This document shows, piece after piece, positions 34,391-43,115 of a stretch of DNA of 64,000 nucleotides. Origin of the DNA: Runella defluvii (lineage in GTDB: Bacteria; Bacteroidota; Bacteroidia; Cytophagales; Spirosomataceae); contig NZ_JACIBY010000013.1 in NCBI RefSeq assembly GCF_014195535.1, positions 62,001 through 126,000 of the forward strand, read 5' to 3'. A program made the translations under genes and the position numbers. The first letter of the stretch is position 1, and the number at the start of each line of letters is the position of its first letter. Below the pieces are notes generated by a model. That model did not search any database. It worked only from the letters and a program-made list of their open reading frames with translations, and was not told the DNA's origin.

Positions 34391-34895
34391 AAGTGCTTTC
34401 CCGCAGGTTTTAGCGGGAAATTGTCTTGAAAGTACAACGCAGCCCCAATTTGAATTATTTGACAGTCAAGTCCCTCCTCAGCGTTGTTACATAAAGCATA
34501 GTGATGAGCAGGAAGGCCATTTCTCGGTGACAAATGATTCTCAAAAAACAATTCATTTTCTAGCGATTGATAAGTGTGTTTTTGGTGATGACGCCGAGAC
34601 GCATTGTGATTGTGCATTGTTTGACGAAAATGTGTTTTGCTTTATAGAAATAAAAGATGCGGGAAAACGAACGCGTAAAGAGCACCGCCGTAAAGCGTAT
34701 CAACAGCTTAAATCAACAATTCTAGTTTTTAGATTTAGGGAGGTGTTTAGGGAAGAAACTCAGGTGGAAGCAATTATCAGTTTTGTTAGCAAAAGTAGTT
34801 ACCCCGTGCGGACTAGCAGCAGTGCGGATGCTGCTTTGATGTTTGAGTTGGAGTGTAATGCCCAACTCATGGAGGGAAATCAAAAAGAGTTTTAG
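34374..34895 (+). CDS. Predicted PD-(D/E)xK-like nuclease, partner of the ATPase
   Basis: A 173-aa soluble protein with no recognised family name. The centre reads as a restriction-endonuclease-type core: AIDKCVFGDD (64-73), then HCDCALFDENVFCFIEIKD (77-95), in which D79 and E92-x-K94 match the D-x(n)-E-x-K nuclease motif on two strands. A basic helix follows (KRTRKEHRRKAYQQLK, 98-113) with Gln residues where related nucleases carry QxxxY. The start codon lies inside the ATPase gene (17-nt overlap, different frame), implying coupled translation and a shared complex. The catalytic assignment is from motif only. Confidence 0.68.
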   Translation: MKQSVESAFPQVLAGNCLESTTQPQFELFDSQVPPQRCYIKHSDEQEGHFSVTNDSQKTIHFLAIDKCVFGDDAETHCDCALFDENVFCFIEIKDAGKRTRKEHRRKAYQQLKSTILVFRFREVFREETQVEAIISFVSKSSYPVRTSSSADAALMFELECNAQLMEGNQKEF

Positions 34896-34900
34896 GACAT

Positions 34901-34941
34901 AAAAAAGCGGCGGCCAGTTCTAAACTGACCGCCGCTTTTTT
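34901..34941. terminator. Strong bidirectional terminator after the ATPase-nuclease cassette
   Basis: A 19-bp stem with one mismatch and a CTA loop: AAAAAAGCGGCGG... pairs with ...CCGCCGCTTTTTT. The A and T tails make it work from both sides. It begins 5 nt after the nuclease stop. Confidence 0.9.
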
Positions 34942-34943
34942 AT

Positions 34944-35006
34944 GTGTAGAGGGTTGCTCACAACCCTCTAAGCTAGTACAGTCGGGTTGTGAGCAACCCT
35001 CTACAC
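34944..35006. repeat. Head-to-head pair of TGAG/CTCA palindromes
   Basis: The outer arms, 34944-34966 and 34984-35006, are a perfect 23-bp inverted repeat with a 17-nt centre. Each arm itself contains a small hairpin: GGGTTG-CTCA-CAACCC (34951-34966) and GGGTTG-TGAG-CAACCC (34984-34999). It ends 3 nt before the purH stop codon and can fold either as one long stem or two small ones. Confidence 0.92.
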
Positions 35007-35009
35007 CTA

Positions 35010-36536
35010 TTAGTGCTTAAAGTGACGAACGCCTGTTGTCACCATTGCCATGCCGTTGGCGTCGCAGTATTCAATCGAATCTTTATCGCGGATAGAGCCA
35101 CCTGGTTGTACCACTGCTGTTACGCCTGCATTGTGCGCGATTTCGACGCAGTCAGCAAAGGGGAAGAACGCATCCGAAGCCATTACCGAACCTTTCAATT
35201 CAAAGCCAAACGACTTCGCTTTTTCAATGGCCTGACGAAGGGCATCCACGCGTGACGTTTGACCCGTACCACTTGCAATAAGTTGGTTTTCGTTGGCCAA
35301 TACAATTGTGTTTGATTTGGTATGTTTACACACCTTCAACGCAAACTCCAATGCTTTTACTTCCGCGTCAGTGGGAGCTACTTTCGTCACGGTTGTAAAT
35401 TGAGAAGCGGTTTCTACCACCAAATCTTTGTCTTGCTCCAGTACCCCGTTGAGGATGGTTTTGAACATTTTGGTAGGCAACTCAATGTTTTTACGTTGGA
35501 GAAGAATGCGGTTTTTCTTCGATTGCAACAACGCCAACGCATCTGCTTCGTAGGCAGGAGCAATCAAAATCTCCATGAAAAGCTTGTTAAGTTCTTCAGC
35601 CGTAGCCAAGTCCACCGTTGTGTTGGTGATAATAACCCCTCCGAAAGCCGAAACAGGGTCGCAGGCCAAGGCATTTACGTAAGCCTGATGAGACGTAGCG
35701 GCCGTTGCTACGCCACAAGCATTGGTATGTTTGATAATCGCAAAAGTAGGTTCATCGCCAAACTCGTCGATGAGCGCAACGCAAGCGTCAACATCGACTA
35801 AGTTGTTGTACGACAACTCTTTGCCGTGAAGTTTGTCGAACATCGCATCCAAATCTCCGTAAAACGTCGCGGCTTGGTGCGGGTTTTCGCCGTAGCGAAG
35901 GGTTTGTTGTGGACAGTTTGCTGTTTGCAGTTCAGGGAAATTACTAACAGGCTGGTTCAAAAACCACTGATTAATCGCGGTGTCGTAGTGGCTAGTAGTA
36001 GCAAAAGCCTCTTGCGCATAACGACGACGGTCGGCAAGGTCGGTAGCGCCGTCTTTTTCAGTAAGAATAGCGAGTACGTCAGCGTATTGATTCCGCGACG
36101 AAACGATAAGTGAATCTTGGAAGTTTTTAGCACCTGCCCGAATCAATGAAATACCTCCGATGTCGATTTTTTCGATGATGTCTTCGGCACTTGCCCCCGA
36201 CGCAACGGTTTCCTCAAAAGGATACAAATCGACAACCACCAAGTCAATCGATGGAATGTTGAACTGAGTGGCTTGAGCCAAATCGCCAGCGTCGTCACGA
36301 CGGTACAAAATACCTCCAAAAACAGCAGGGTGAAGCGTTTTTACGCGGCCTCCGAAAATAGAAGGGTAGCCTGTAAGGTCTTCCACCGCAGTCACAGGAA
36401 TTCCCATGTTTTCGATGAACGTCTGTGTTCCACCCGTTGAGTACAGCTTTACGCCGTGTTGGTGGAGGAGTCTTACGATTGGTTCAAGACCGTCTTTGTA
36501 ATAAACCGAAAGTAAGGCCGATTGGATTTTTTTCAT
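35010..36536 (-). CDS. purH: Bifunctional AICAR formyltransferase/IMP cyclohydrolase
   Basis: A 508-aa PurH, the last two steps of IMP synthesis: 10-formyl-THF plus AICAR to FAICAR, then ring closure to IMP. The N-terminal MGS-like cyclohydrolase domain has SVYYKDGLEPIVRLL and YSTGGTQTFIEN, then KTLHPAVFGGIL. The C-terminal transformylase domain has KELSYNNLVDVDA, FAIIKHTNACGVA (with the catalytic K-H), and GSVMASDAFFPFADCVE near the end. Length is normal. Monocistronic between a palindrome pair and its own promoter. Confidence 0.97.
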   Translation of the reverse strand: MKKIQSALLSVYYKDGLEPIVRLLHQHGVKLYSTGGTQTFIENMGIPVTAVEDLTGYPSIFGGRVKTLHPAVFGGILYRRDDAGDLAQATQFNIPSIDLVVVDLYPFEETVASGASAEDIIEKIDIGGISLIRAGAKNFQDSLIVSSRNQYADVLAILTEKDGATDLADRRRYAQEAFATTSHYDTAINQWFLNQPVSNFPELQTANCPQQTLRYGENPHQAATFYGDLDAMFDKLHGKELSYNNLVDVDACVALIDEFGDEPTFAIIKHTNACGVATAATSHQAYVNALACDPVSAFGGVIITNTTVDLATAEELNKLFMEILIAPAYEADALALLQSKKNRILLQRKNIELPTKMFKTILNGVLEQDKDLVVETASQFTTVTKVAPTDAEVKALEFALKVCKHTKSNTIVLANENQLIASGTGQTSRVDALRQAIEKAKSFGFELKGSVMASDAFFPFADCVEIAHNAGVTAVVQPGGSIRDKDSIEYCDANGMAMVTTGVRHFKH

Positions 36537-36674
36537 TGGATTGGGAGTTTGCGCACTTCAAATAGTTGCTTCTAAATCGTGTTTTTTGGTTTAAAATACT
36601 TTGATTATTAGGCAATTAGTGCGGTATGTGGTGGTAAAATAACTAGGGATGACTTAGTTGTAAAAAATGAAGCC

Positions 36675-36683
36675 GCAAAATTA
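36675..36683 (-). promoter_or_regulatory. Predicted -7 box for purH, embedded in a small hairpin
   Basis: TAATTTTGC on the minus strand, inside AAGCCG-taattttg-CGGCTT (36670-36689). Leader to the ATG would be about 130 nt. The palindrome around the box could be an operator. Spacing to a -33 box is not convincing. Confidence 0.35.
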
Positions 36684-36696
36684 CGGCTTTTATAAC

Positions 36697-36735
36697 AAAA
36701 AATCGCCTTGTCGATGAAGACAAAGGCGATTTTTA
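36697..36735 (-). terminator. Terminator of the M13 peptidase gene
   Basis: On the minus strand AAAAATCGCCTTTGTC pairs with GACAAGGCGATTTTT through a 1-nt bulge and is followed by T-rich sequence (TTTTTTG). It lies about 20 nt after the stop at 36756. Confidence 0.8.
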
Positions 36736-36755
36736 GGGTAAAAAATGAGAATCAA

Positions 36756-38792
36756 TTACCAAATTTTCACTCGGTTGGCTTCAGGACGGTACATTTTGTC
36801 GCCAGGTTGTACGCCAAATGCTTTGTAAAATGGCTCAAAGTTGGACAACGGGCCATTGGCGCGGAACTGCCCTGGAGAGTGCGGGTCGGTGTTGACTCTC
36901 AAGCGAAGGGCTTCGTCGCGGAGTTTGGCACGCCAGATTTGCCCAAAGGCCAAAAAGAAGCGTTGCTCAGGTGTAAAACCGTCGATTTTTTCGTTGCCTT
37001 TGCCTTGCTTCGTAAATGTCTTGAAGGCTTCATACGCGACCGAAAGCCCCCCAATATCGGCAATGTTTTCGCCTAACGTCAACTGACCTTTTACGTGCAA
37101 ATTATCCAAAACGGTAAAGCCGTCGTATTGGTCAATCACCACTTGGGCGCGTTGTTTAAACTGGTCGTTATCGTCTTTTTTCCACCAATTCTTCAACATT
37201 CCCATGTAGTTGTATTGACGTCCTTGGTCGTCGAATCCGTGCGTCATTTCGTGGCCAATCACGGCACCGATGGCACCGTAGTTGAAGGCATCATCGGCTT
37301 CTGGGTCAAAGAACGGCCACTGTAAAATTCCCGCTGGGAACGCGATTTCGTTGCGCAATGGGCTGTAGTAGGCGTTCACCGTTGGCGGCGTCATGCCCCA
37401 TTCGGTTTTGTCAACGGGCTTGCCCAAACGACCCAACATTTCTTCGTAACGCCATTTGCCAAAGGCTCGCACGTTGCCGTAAAAATCGTTGCGTTTTACG
37501 GCAACGCCTTCGTACGTTTTCCATTTAGACGGATAACCGATTTTGGGCGTAAATGCTTTGAGTTTTCGGAGGGCTTCTACTTTGGTTTCAGCAGTCATCC
37601 AGTCGAGTTCGTTGATACGTTTTTCAAACACCTTCTGAAGATTGGCTACCAACTCGTCCATGCGTTTTTTGGCTTCTGGTTTGAAGTGTTTTTCTACATA
37701 AAGTTGTCCCAACAAATCACCCGCTAGGTTGTCGGTAAGGCTCGAAATCCGCTTCCAGCGGTCTTGTTGCGCTTTTTGCCCGTTAAGGGTTTTGCCACTG
37801 TACTCGAAACTAGCCTCTACAAAGGGTTTGCTGAGGTAGTTGGCCGCGCCACTGATGACCGAAAACTTCATTTTGGCTTTCAGCGTTTCGATGTTAGCCT
37901 TGGGCAACCATTCGTTGAGGGCTTCGTAGTACTTTGGTTGGGCTACAATGATGCTGTCGGTTTTCATACGCATCGTCGTCAATCCATTCACCAAGTTGAG
38001 ATTGGGCACTTTGGCGGCAAAATCCTTGGTGGCAAATTTGTTGTACATCGCCACAGGATTTCTCATTTCGATGCGACCCATGTGCGAAGTAGCGATTTGG
38101 GTTTCCAAAGCCAAAATATCGTCGGCCAACTGTTGGGCTTTGGCGGCGTCGGTACCTGTGAGGGTAAACAGCGTCGCAATGTATTTTTTGTAAGCATTCC
38201 GAACCTTGATAGTAGGCTCATCGGTCTTGGTGTAATAGTCTTTTTCGGGAAGCCCTGTGCCCGTTTGGCGCATACTCACGATGTACGTATCGGGGTTTTT
38301 AGCATCTTGCCCAATGCCTGCACCAATAAATGTGCTTCCTCCGTCTTGGGGGTGAGTGGCCGAATAACGAAGTAAATCTTCGTAGTTTTTGATTTTGTCG
38401 ATTTCAGTCAAAACGGCTTTAATGGGTTCGTAACCAAGCTTTTCGATGGCAACGGTGTCCATACCCGACGCAAAAAAGTCGCCAACGCGCTGTTTGACAC
38501 TGCCCTTGGGAGATTTGCTCGTGGCGGCCTCTTCCAAAATGGCTTTGAGGTTTTTAGAGTTGCTGTCTCGAAGAATGTTGAACGACCCCCAAGCCGTTTC
38601 AGAGGCAGGAATGTCGGTTTTATTTAACCAGCTACCGTTGGCATACAAAAAGAAGTCTTCGCGTGGGCTAACGCTCAAATCCATGCCCGAGAGGTCGAGT
38701 CCTTTGTTGGGTTTTGGGTCGTCTGATTTGATGAATGCGACAGAAAGTGCCCCTGCGAGCATCCAACTAGCCGTAAATCGTAGTCTTTCCAT
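36756..38792 (-). CDS. M13 family zinc metallopeptidase (neprilysin/PepO type)
   Basis: A 678-aa peptidase starting at ATG 38792 (MERLRFTASWMLAGAL), which gives a signal-like N terminus; an upstream start at 38843 would lose it. The zinc motif is VIGHEMTHGFDDQG (HExxH) with the third ligand in TLGENIADIGG, and NAYYSPLRNEIAFPAGILQ is the substrate-binding region of M13. The first two thirds are the helical cap (FFLYANGSWLNKTDIPASE). It cuts small peptides in the periplasm or outside. Complete and typical. Confidence 0.94.
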   Translation of the reverse strand: MERLRFTASWMLAGALSVAFIKSDDPKPNKGLDLSGMDLSVSPREDFFLYANGSWLNKTDIPASETAWGSFNILRDSNSKNLKAILEEAATSKSPKGSVKQRVGDFFASGMDTVAIEKLGYEPIKAVLTEIDKIKNYEDLLRYSATHPQDGGSTFIGAGIGQDAKNPDTYIVSMRQTGTGLPEKDYYTKTDEPTIKVRNAYKKYIATLFTLTGTDAAKAQQLADDILALETQIATSHMGRIEMRNPVAMYNKFATKDFAAKVPNLNLVNGLTTMRMKTDSIIVAQPKYYEALNEWLPKANIETLKAKMKFSVISGAANYLSKPFVEASFEYSGKTLNGQKAQQDRWKRISSLTDNLAGDLLGQLYVEKHFKPEAKKRMDELVANLQKVFEKRINELDWMTAETKVEALRKLKAFTPKIGYPSKWKTYEGVAVKRNDFYGNVRAFGKWRYEEMLGRLGKPVDKTEWGMTPPTVNAYYSPLRNEIAFPAGILQWPFFDPEADDAFNYGAIGAVIGHEMTHGFDDQGRQYNYMGMLKNWWKKDDNDQFKQRAQVVIDQYDGFTVLDNLHVKGQLTLGENIADIGGLSVAYEAFKTFTKQGKGNEKIDGFTPEQRFFLAFGQIWRAKLRDEALRLRVNTDPHSPGQFRANGPLSNFEPFYKAFGVQPGDKMYRPEANRVKIW

Positions 38793-38901
38793 TTTTGGGT
38801 TGTTAGTTTGAATGATTATTGGGCAAAATTCCGCATTAACCAAGGAAAACCGATGGCGTATAGCCCACTTTATGTACTAACCCGACGATTTTGTCGATAA
38901 A

Positions 38902-39735
38902 TCAGTCTTTTATATCATGCTCCAACCATCCCAAAGTAAAGTTAAAGACCTCCAATTTTTGAGGTTCGTTGTGAATTTCGTGATACATCCCATGCCACTT
39001 TTTGTAAGTCACCGTCGCGCCCACCCGCTGTGCAAACTCTTCGCTGGCGGGTTGAGAAGTAAGCAAGTCTTCGTCGCCGTGCATGATGAGGGTTGGGACG
39101 GGCATGGCACCTTCGTACGAATTGAGAAAAGCAGCGGCTTCAAGTAGCCCAATGCTCGCGGAGGCAGTGATGGTCCCGTGAACCAACGGATCATTTTTAT
39201 AGGCTTCTACCACGGCGGGGTCTTTGGAAATATGGTCTTGCACTAAGCCACTTCCTTGCGAAAATCCTGGGAGTATCTTGCGAAAAAGCTTTCCTATTGT
39301 CACCAAAATAGGTTTTGGTTCAAACGCCAGTCGAATCCACGGCCCAGTGGCAATCACGCCTTTGAGGGCAGGTTTGCGTCGAAGGGTGTAATTAAGCACC
39401 AAATTTCCTCCCATCGAGTGTCCGTAGAGATAGATAGGTAGCTGAGGTACTTGTTGTTTGGCATAGTTGAGAAGGGTTTCAATGTCATTGAGATAGACAT
39501 CGTACGAAGGGGCGTGGCCTCGTTTCCCTCCCGATTTGCCGTGGCCGCGGTTGTCCATCGAAACGACGGAATAGCCGTTTTGGTTAAAAAAGTCGGCAAA
39601 ATGAGCGTAGCGACCACTGTGTTCGCCAAATCCGTGAATGAGTACGATGACTGCTTTGGAAGAAGGTGCGAGCCAAGCGCGGGCAAAAAGAGAGGTGCCG
39701 TCGCTGGCCGTGAGGGTAGTAGTAATTTCAGACAT
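38902..39735 (-). CDS. Alpha/beta hydrolase (monoacylglycerol lipase-like)
   Basis: A 277-aa hydrolase starting at ATG 39735 (MSEITTTLTASDG); the upstream open frame runs into the repeat region and is not coding. It has the oxyanion motif LIHGFGEHSGRY, SMDNRGHGKS, nucleophile GHSMGG, acid MHGDEDLL and the catalytic His in WHGMYHEIHNE. This order is that of the Hydrolase_4/monoglyceride lipase family, which releases fatty acid from monoacylglycerols or lysophospholipids. No signal peptide, so cytoplasmic. Monocistronic. Confidence 0.92.
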   Translation of the reverse strand: MSEITTTLTASDGTSLFARAWLAPSSKAVIVLIHGFGEHSGRYAHFADFFNQNGYSVVSMDNRGHGKSGGKRGHAPSYDVYLNDIETLLNYAKQQVPQLPIYLYGHSMGGNLVLNYTLRRKPALKGVIATGPWIRLAFEPKPILVTIGKLFRKILPGFSQGSGLVQDHISKDPAVVEAYKNDPLVHGTITASASIGLLEAAAFLNSYEGAMPVPTLIMHGDEDLLTSQPASEEFAQRVGATVTYKKWHGMYHEIHNEPQKLEVFNFTLGWLEHDIKD

Positions 39736-39785
39736 GGTTAAGGAGTTTTTGGGGGAAGATACAGAATTTGCGTCTATATCCATTC

Positions 39786-40059
39786 TAAAACACATAGAGC
39801 ACATTAGAATTTTCACATAGAAAACATAGCTCTGTTCTCTGTGCTCTATGTGGAAATTCTATCTGAACTATTTGTTTACAAAGTAACTGAAGCAATTGAT
39901 TGAGAAAAAGAGACTCCAATTTAAAACACATAGAGCACCTTAGAATTTTCACATAGAAAACATAGCTCTGTTCTCTGTGCTCTATGTGCAAATTCTATCT
40001 GAACTATGTGTTTACAAAGTAACTGAAGCAATTGATTGAGTGAGAAAAAGAGACTCCAC
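39786..40059. repeat. Two tandem copies of a 136-bp repeat with internal hairpin, between divergent genes
   Basis: Copies begin at 39786 and 39922 and differ at only a few positions (ACATTAG/ACCTTAG, TATTTG/TATGTG, and a 4-nt TGAG insertion near the end). Within each, CACATAGAGCAC is mirrored by GTGCTCTATGTG, and TAGAATTTTCACATAG by CTATGTGGAAATTCTA. They lie in the 374-nt region between the lipase-like gene (-) and the DUF1549/1553 gene (+). No gene is seen here. Could be a duplicated control element or a multi-copy intergenic repeat. Confidence 0.92.
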
Positions 40060-40080
40060 GCCTTTTATAAATGGAAAGGC

Positions 40081-40088
40081 TAGATTTG
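40081..40088 (+). promoter_or_regulatory. Predicted -7 box for the DUF1549/DUF1553 gene
   Basis: TAGATTTG matches TAnnTTTG, 22 nt before the ATG at 40110, and is preceded by GCCTTT...AAAGGC. Its position means the in-frame ATG at 40071 is probably upstream of the transcript start. Confidence 0.35.
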
Positions 40089-40109
40089 ATTTTTGAAGAA
40101 AACAAGAAA

Positions 40110-42866
40110 ATGAAATCAAAATGGATACTAACGGGAGCGGCGGCGATTGTGCTGTTGAGTTCCTTTTCGTTTTTAAGAATTTTTAGTCACCAAATCAATT
40201 TTAATGAGGAGGTAAAACCCATTTTGAACAAGCACTGCATGGCGTGTCACGGTGGGGTTAAGAAAGCAGGAGGCGTGAGTTTTTTGTTTGAAAAAGACAT
40301 GTACGACCCTGCCAAATCGGGGAAACCTCCTGTGGTGGCGGGAGACGCCGAGGAGAGCGAAATGATGCGGCGGATTTTGCTGCCCGAAGGCCACGAAGAT
40401 AAAATGCCCAAAGATGGCCCGCCGCTTTCAGCCGAAGAAGTCGAGATTCTTACCAAATGGATTGACCAAGGGGCTAAATGGGGCAACCATTGGGCGTACA
40501 ACCGAGTCGAACGGCCAAGTGTGCCTTCTGTTGGTAGTTTTTGGGCGCGATTGGGCTTTACCGACGATGAGGAAACGCACTGGGCTAAAAACGAAATTGA
40601 CCATTTTGTGCTGGAAAAGCTGCGCGAACAGCAGCTAAAACCCGCTGCCGAAGCCGACCGCGCTACGCTGATTCGTCGAGTGAGCTTGGACTTGACGGGA
40701 TTGCCTCCGACGGATGCCCAAGTACAGCGATTTTTGAAAGATACTTCTCCCAAAGCCTACGAAAATTTAGTGGATTCGCTCTTGGCCTCGTCGGGCTACG
40801 GGGAGCGCTGGGCGGGAATGTGGCTCGATTTGGCCCGTTATGCCGATACCAAAGGATACGAACGCGACCCTGGGCGAAGCATTTGGCGCTACCGCGATTG
40901 GCTCATCAAGGCGTTTAACGAAGATAAACCCTACGACAAGTTTGTGGTGGAGCAGCTCGCGGGCGATTTGTTGCCTAACCCAACCGATGCTCAGTTGATT
41001 GCGACGGGTTTTCACCGCAATACGATGAACAACGACGAAGGAGGAACGCAAGACGAAGAGTTTCGGGTAGCGGCGGTTATCGACCGAGTAAATACGACTT
41101 GGGACGTTTTTCAGGGGACGACATTCGGATGTGTGCAATGCCACAGTCATCCGTATGACCCATTTACCCACGAAGAATATTACAAATACGTGGCCTTTTT
41201 CAACAATACCCGCGACGAAGACGTGACGAGCGATACGCCGACGCTGCGTTTTTATGGAAAAGAAGACTCGGTGCGGGTTGTAAAAATTGGGCAGTGGATA
41301 AAAGCGCATCAAGGGCAAAAAGGGATGAAATTGCCCGATTTTCAGCGCTTCGCGAGGATTATGGAGCCCAAGGTCAATTCGCACGATTTTGACCAACACG
41401 TCAATGCGTCGTTGTTGGATGCCAAATACTTTGGGATTCAAGACCAAGGAACGGCGCGCTGGCCGAATGTGACGCTGACGGGCAAAAATAGATTATTGTT
41501 GAACATCGGTACCAACGCCGAAAATGCGCTTTTGCAACTTCACCAAGATAGTACGAAAGGGAAAGTCATTCTTTCGCTCGAATTATCCAAAGTAGGAGAT
41601 ACCGTGATGGTGTTGCCTGTAGCGCCTGATGGGGGGAAACGTTCGCTATTCTGGACGCTCCATAGCCCCAAAACGCCCAAAGAATGGGTGAAAATCAAGT
41701 GGGCGGCGTTTCAGGAGGCTTTGCCAGGGAAAGACGAAGCTGGCTTTGCCGATGTTGAAAAATTATACGCCGAAATTCTGACGGGTGGGGTGGAAAGTAC
41801 GCCCATTATGTACGATGGACACGGCGATTTGGCGCGTACGACACACGTTTTTGAACGAGGCAACTGGACGGTCAAAGGCAAGAAAGTAAACCCTGACGTG
41901 CCTAATCTCTTCAAAGAATCTGGGGCAAAAAACGCTTCTATGAAAAACCGTTTGGATTTGGCCCAATGGATGACATCGCGAGAGCATCCACTCACGGCGC
42001 GGGTGGCGGTAAATCGGATTTGGGAGCAGTTGTTCGGAACAGGCATCGTCGAAACGGTCGAGGATTTTGGCTCACAGGGCATTACCCCCACCCACCAAGA
42101 ATTACTGGACTGGCTGTCGGTGGAGTTGATGGAAACGCACCAGTGGAGTCTTAAAAAACTGCTCAAACAAATCACGCTTTCGGCTACGTACCGACAAAGT
42201 GCTGCCGTCACTCCCGAAAAATTGGCTCAAGATCCTTTCAATAAATGGCTGTCGCGGGGGCCACGGGTGCGCCTTTCGGCCGAGCAAATTCGCGACCAAT
42301 TGTTGGCCACCAGTGGTTTGTTGTCGCACAAAATGTACGGACGTAGCGTGATGCCCTTGCAGCCCGATAATATTTGGCTTTCGCCCTACGATGGGGCAAA
42401 ATGGCAACTGAGCGCAGGCGAAGACCGCTACCGTCGGGCGTTGTATATTTATTGGAAACGGACGGCTCCTTACCCGTCGATGGTGATGTTTGATGCCCCA
42501 AGCCGCGAGTTTTGTCAAGTAAGGCGCATCCGAACCAACACACCTTTACAGGCATTGGTAACGCTCAATGACCCCGTCTATTTGGAGGCGGCGCATTGTT
42601 TTTCGGAAGCTATTGCGGCAAAATATGCGAGTCCGCAGGAGCAAATTCGCGAAGCCTATCGCCGCTTGACGTACCAATCCATCTCGCCCAAACGTTTACA
42701 AGTTTTACTTAATTTGTATAACAAGTCATTGGCAAACTACCGTAAAGATACTGGCGCTACCAAAAAACTGTTGGCCAACGATGGCAACGCCACGCCCGAA
42801 CTGGCTGCCTTGACCGTCACGGCCAATGCCATGCTTAATTTGGACGAAGTAGTGACAAAACCGTAA
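40110..42866 (+). CDS. PSCyt1-DUF1549-DUF1553 protein (planctomycete-type cytochrome c)
   Basis: A 918-aa exported protein. A membrane anchor or signal lies at about 4-22 (WILTGAAAIVLLSSFSFL). Heme-binding C-x2-C-H is at HCMACHGG in the PSCyt1 domain (about 30-100). DUF1549 follows (IRRVSLDLTGLPPTDAQV ... SLLASSGYGERWAGMWLDLARYADTKGYERD), then DUF1553 (NPLTARVAVNRIW-like text HPLTARVAVNRIWEQLFGTG, 640-900). It ends with the usual MLNLDEVVTKP. Such proteins normally come with a DUF1501 gene just after; none is here. They are linked to glycan or sulfated-sugar use in Planctomycetes and Bacteroidota, mechanism unknown. Confidence 0.92.
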   Translation: MKSKWILTGAAAIVLLSSFSFLRIFSHQINFNEEVKPILNKHCMACHGGVKKAGGVSFLFEKDMYDPAKSGKPPVVAGDAEESEMMRRILLPEGHEDKMPKDGPPLSAEEVEILTKWIDQGAKWGNHWAYNRVERPSVPSVGSFWARLGFTDDEETHWAKNEIDHFVLEKLREQQLKPAAEADRATLIRRVSLDLTGLPPTDAQVQRFLKDTSPKAYENLVDSLLASSGYGERWAGMWLDLARYADTKGYERDPGRSIWRYRDWLIKAFNEDKPYDKFVVEQLAGDLLPNPTDAQLIATGFHRNTMNNDEGGTQDEEFRVAAVIDRVNTTWDVFQGTTFGCVQCHSHPYDPFTHEEYYKYVAFFNNTRDEDVTSDTPTLRFYGKEDSVRVVKIGQWIKAHQGQKGMKLPDFQRFARIMEPKVNSHDFDQHVNASLLDAKYFGIQDQGTARWPNVTLTGKNRLLLNIGTNAENALLQLHQDSTKGKVILSLELSKVGDTVMVLPVAPDGGKRSLFWTLHSPKTPKEWVKIKWAAFQEALPGKDEAGFADVEKLYAEILTGGVESTPIMYDGHGDLARTTHVFERGNWTVKGKKVNPDVPNLFKESGAKNASMKNRLDLAQWMTSREHPLTARVAVNRIWEQLFGTGIVETVEDFGSQGITPTHQELLDWLSVELMETHQWSLKKLLKQITLSATYRQSAAVTPEKLAQDPFNKWLSRGPRVRLSAEQIRDQLLATSGLLSHKMYGRSVMPLQPDNIWLSPYDGAKWQLSAGEDRYRRALYIYWKRTAPYPSMVMFDAPSREFCQVRRIRTNTPLQALVTLNDPVYLEAAHCFSEAIAAKYASPQEQIREAYRRLTYQSISPKRLQVLLNLYNKSLANYRKDTGATKKLLANDGNATPELAALTVTANAMLNLDEVVTKP

Positions 42867-42952
42867 ATTAATGACGAATGTCGAGGGTAGAATGCTGAAT
42901 GTCGAGTGAGGGAAGTTTAGAAAATCCTTATAAAATAGAAAAGACTGCTGTT

Positions 42953-43045
42953 TATTGCTCCAGAGGAGCCGAATCTTAGTAGAAAGAAGTAATTGGGTTC
43001 TCCACAAAGCCCCATCGGAGTGACCTCTTTCACTAATGCCTAAGA
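42953..43045. repeat. Decayed two-module intergenic repeat
   Basis: GCTCC-aga-GGAGC (42957-42969) followed by GTAGAAAG-type sequence, then 50 nt later GCCCCATCGGAG and TGACCTCTTTCACT. The two modules resemble each other (C-C-C-C-x-x-x-G-G-A-G then GACCT/GAATCT). I recall similar sequences scattered in Cytophagales genomes, but this is memory and not checked. The rest of the 249-nt gap (42867-43115) also has two copies of GAATGTCGAG and no gene. Confidence 0.45.
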
Positions 43046-43115
43046 TAAAATCCAAAATGTCGAATAAATACGTTTAATTCGAGACTCGGGGCTTTACGTT
43101 TAAACAAAAAATCAG

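Noticed and set aside
39736-39816. N-terminal extension of the lipase-like hydrolase
   Set aside because: The extra codons run into the tandem repeat and encode a Met/Cys-rich stretch unlike any hydrolase N terminus.
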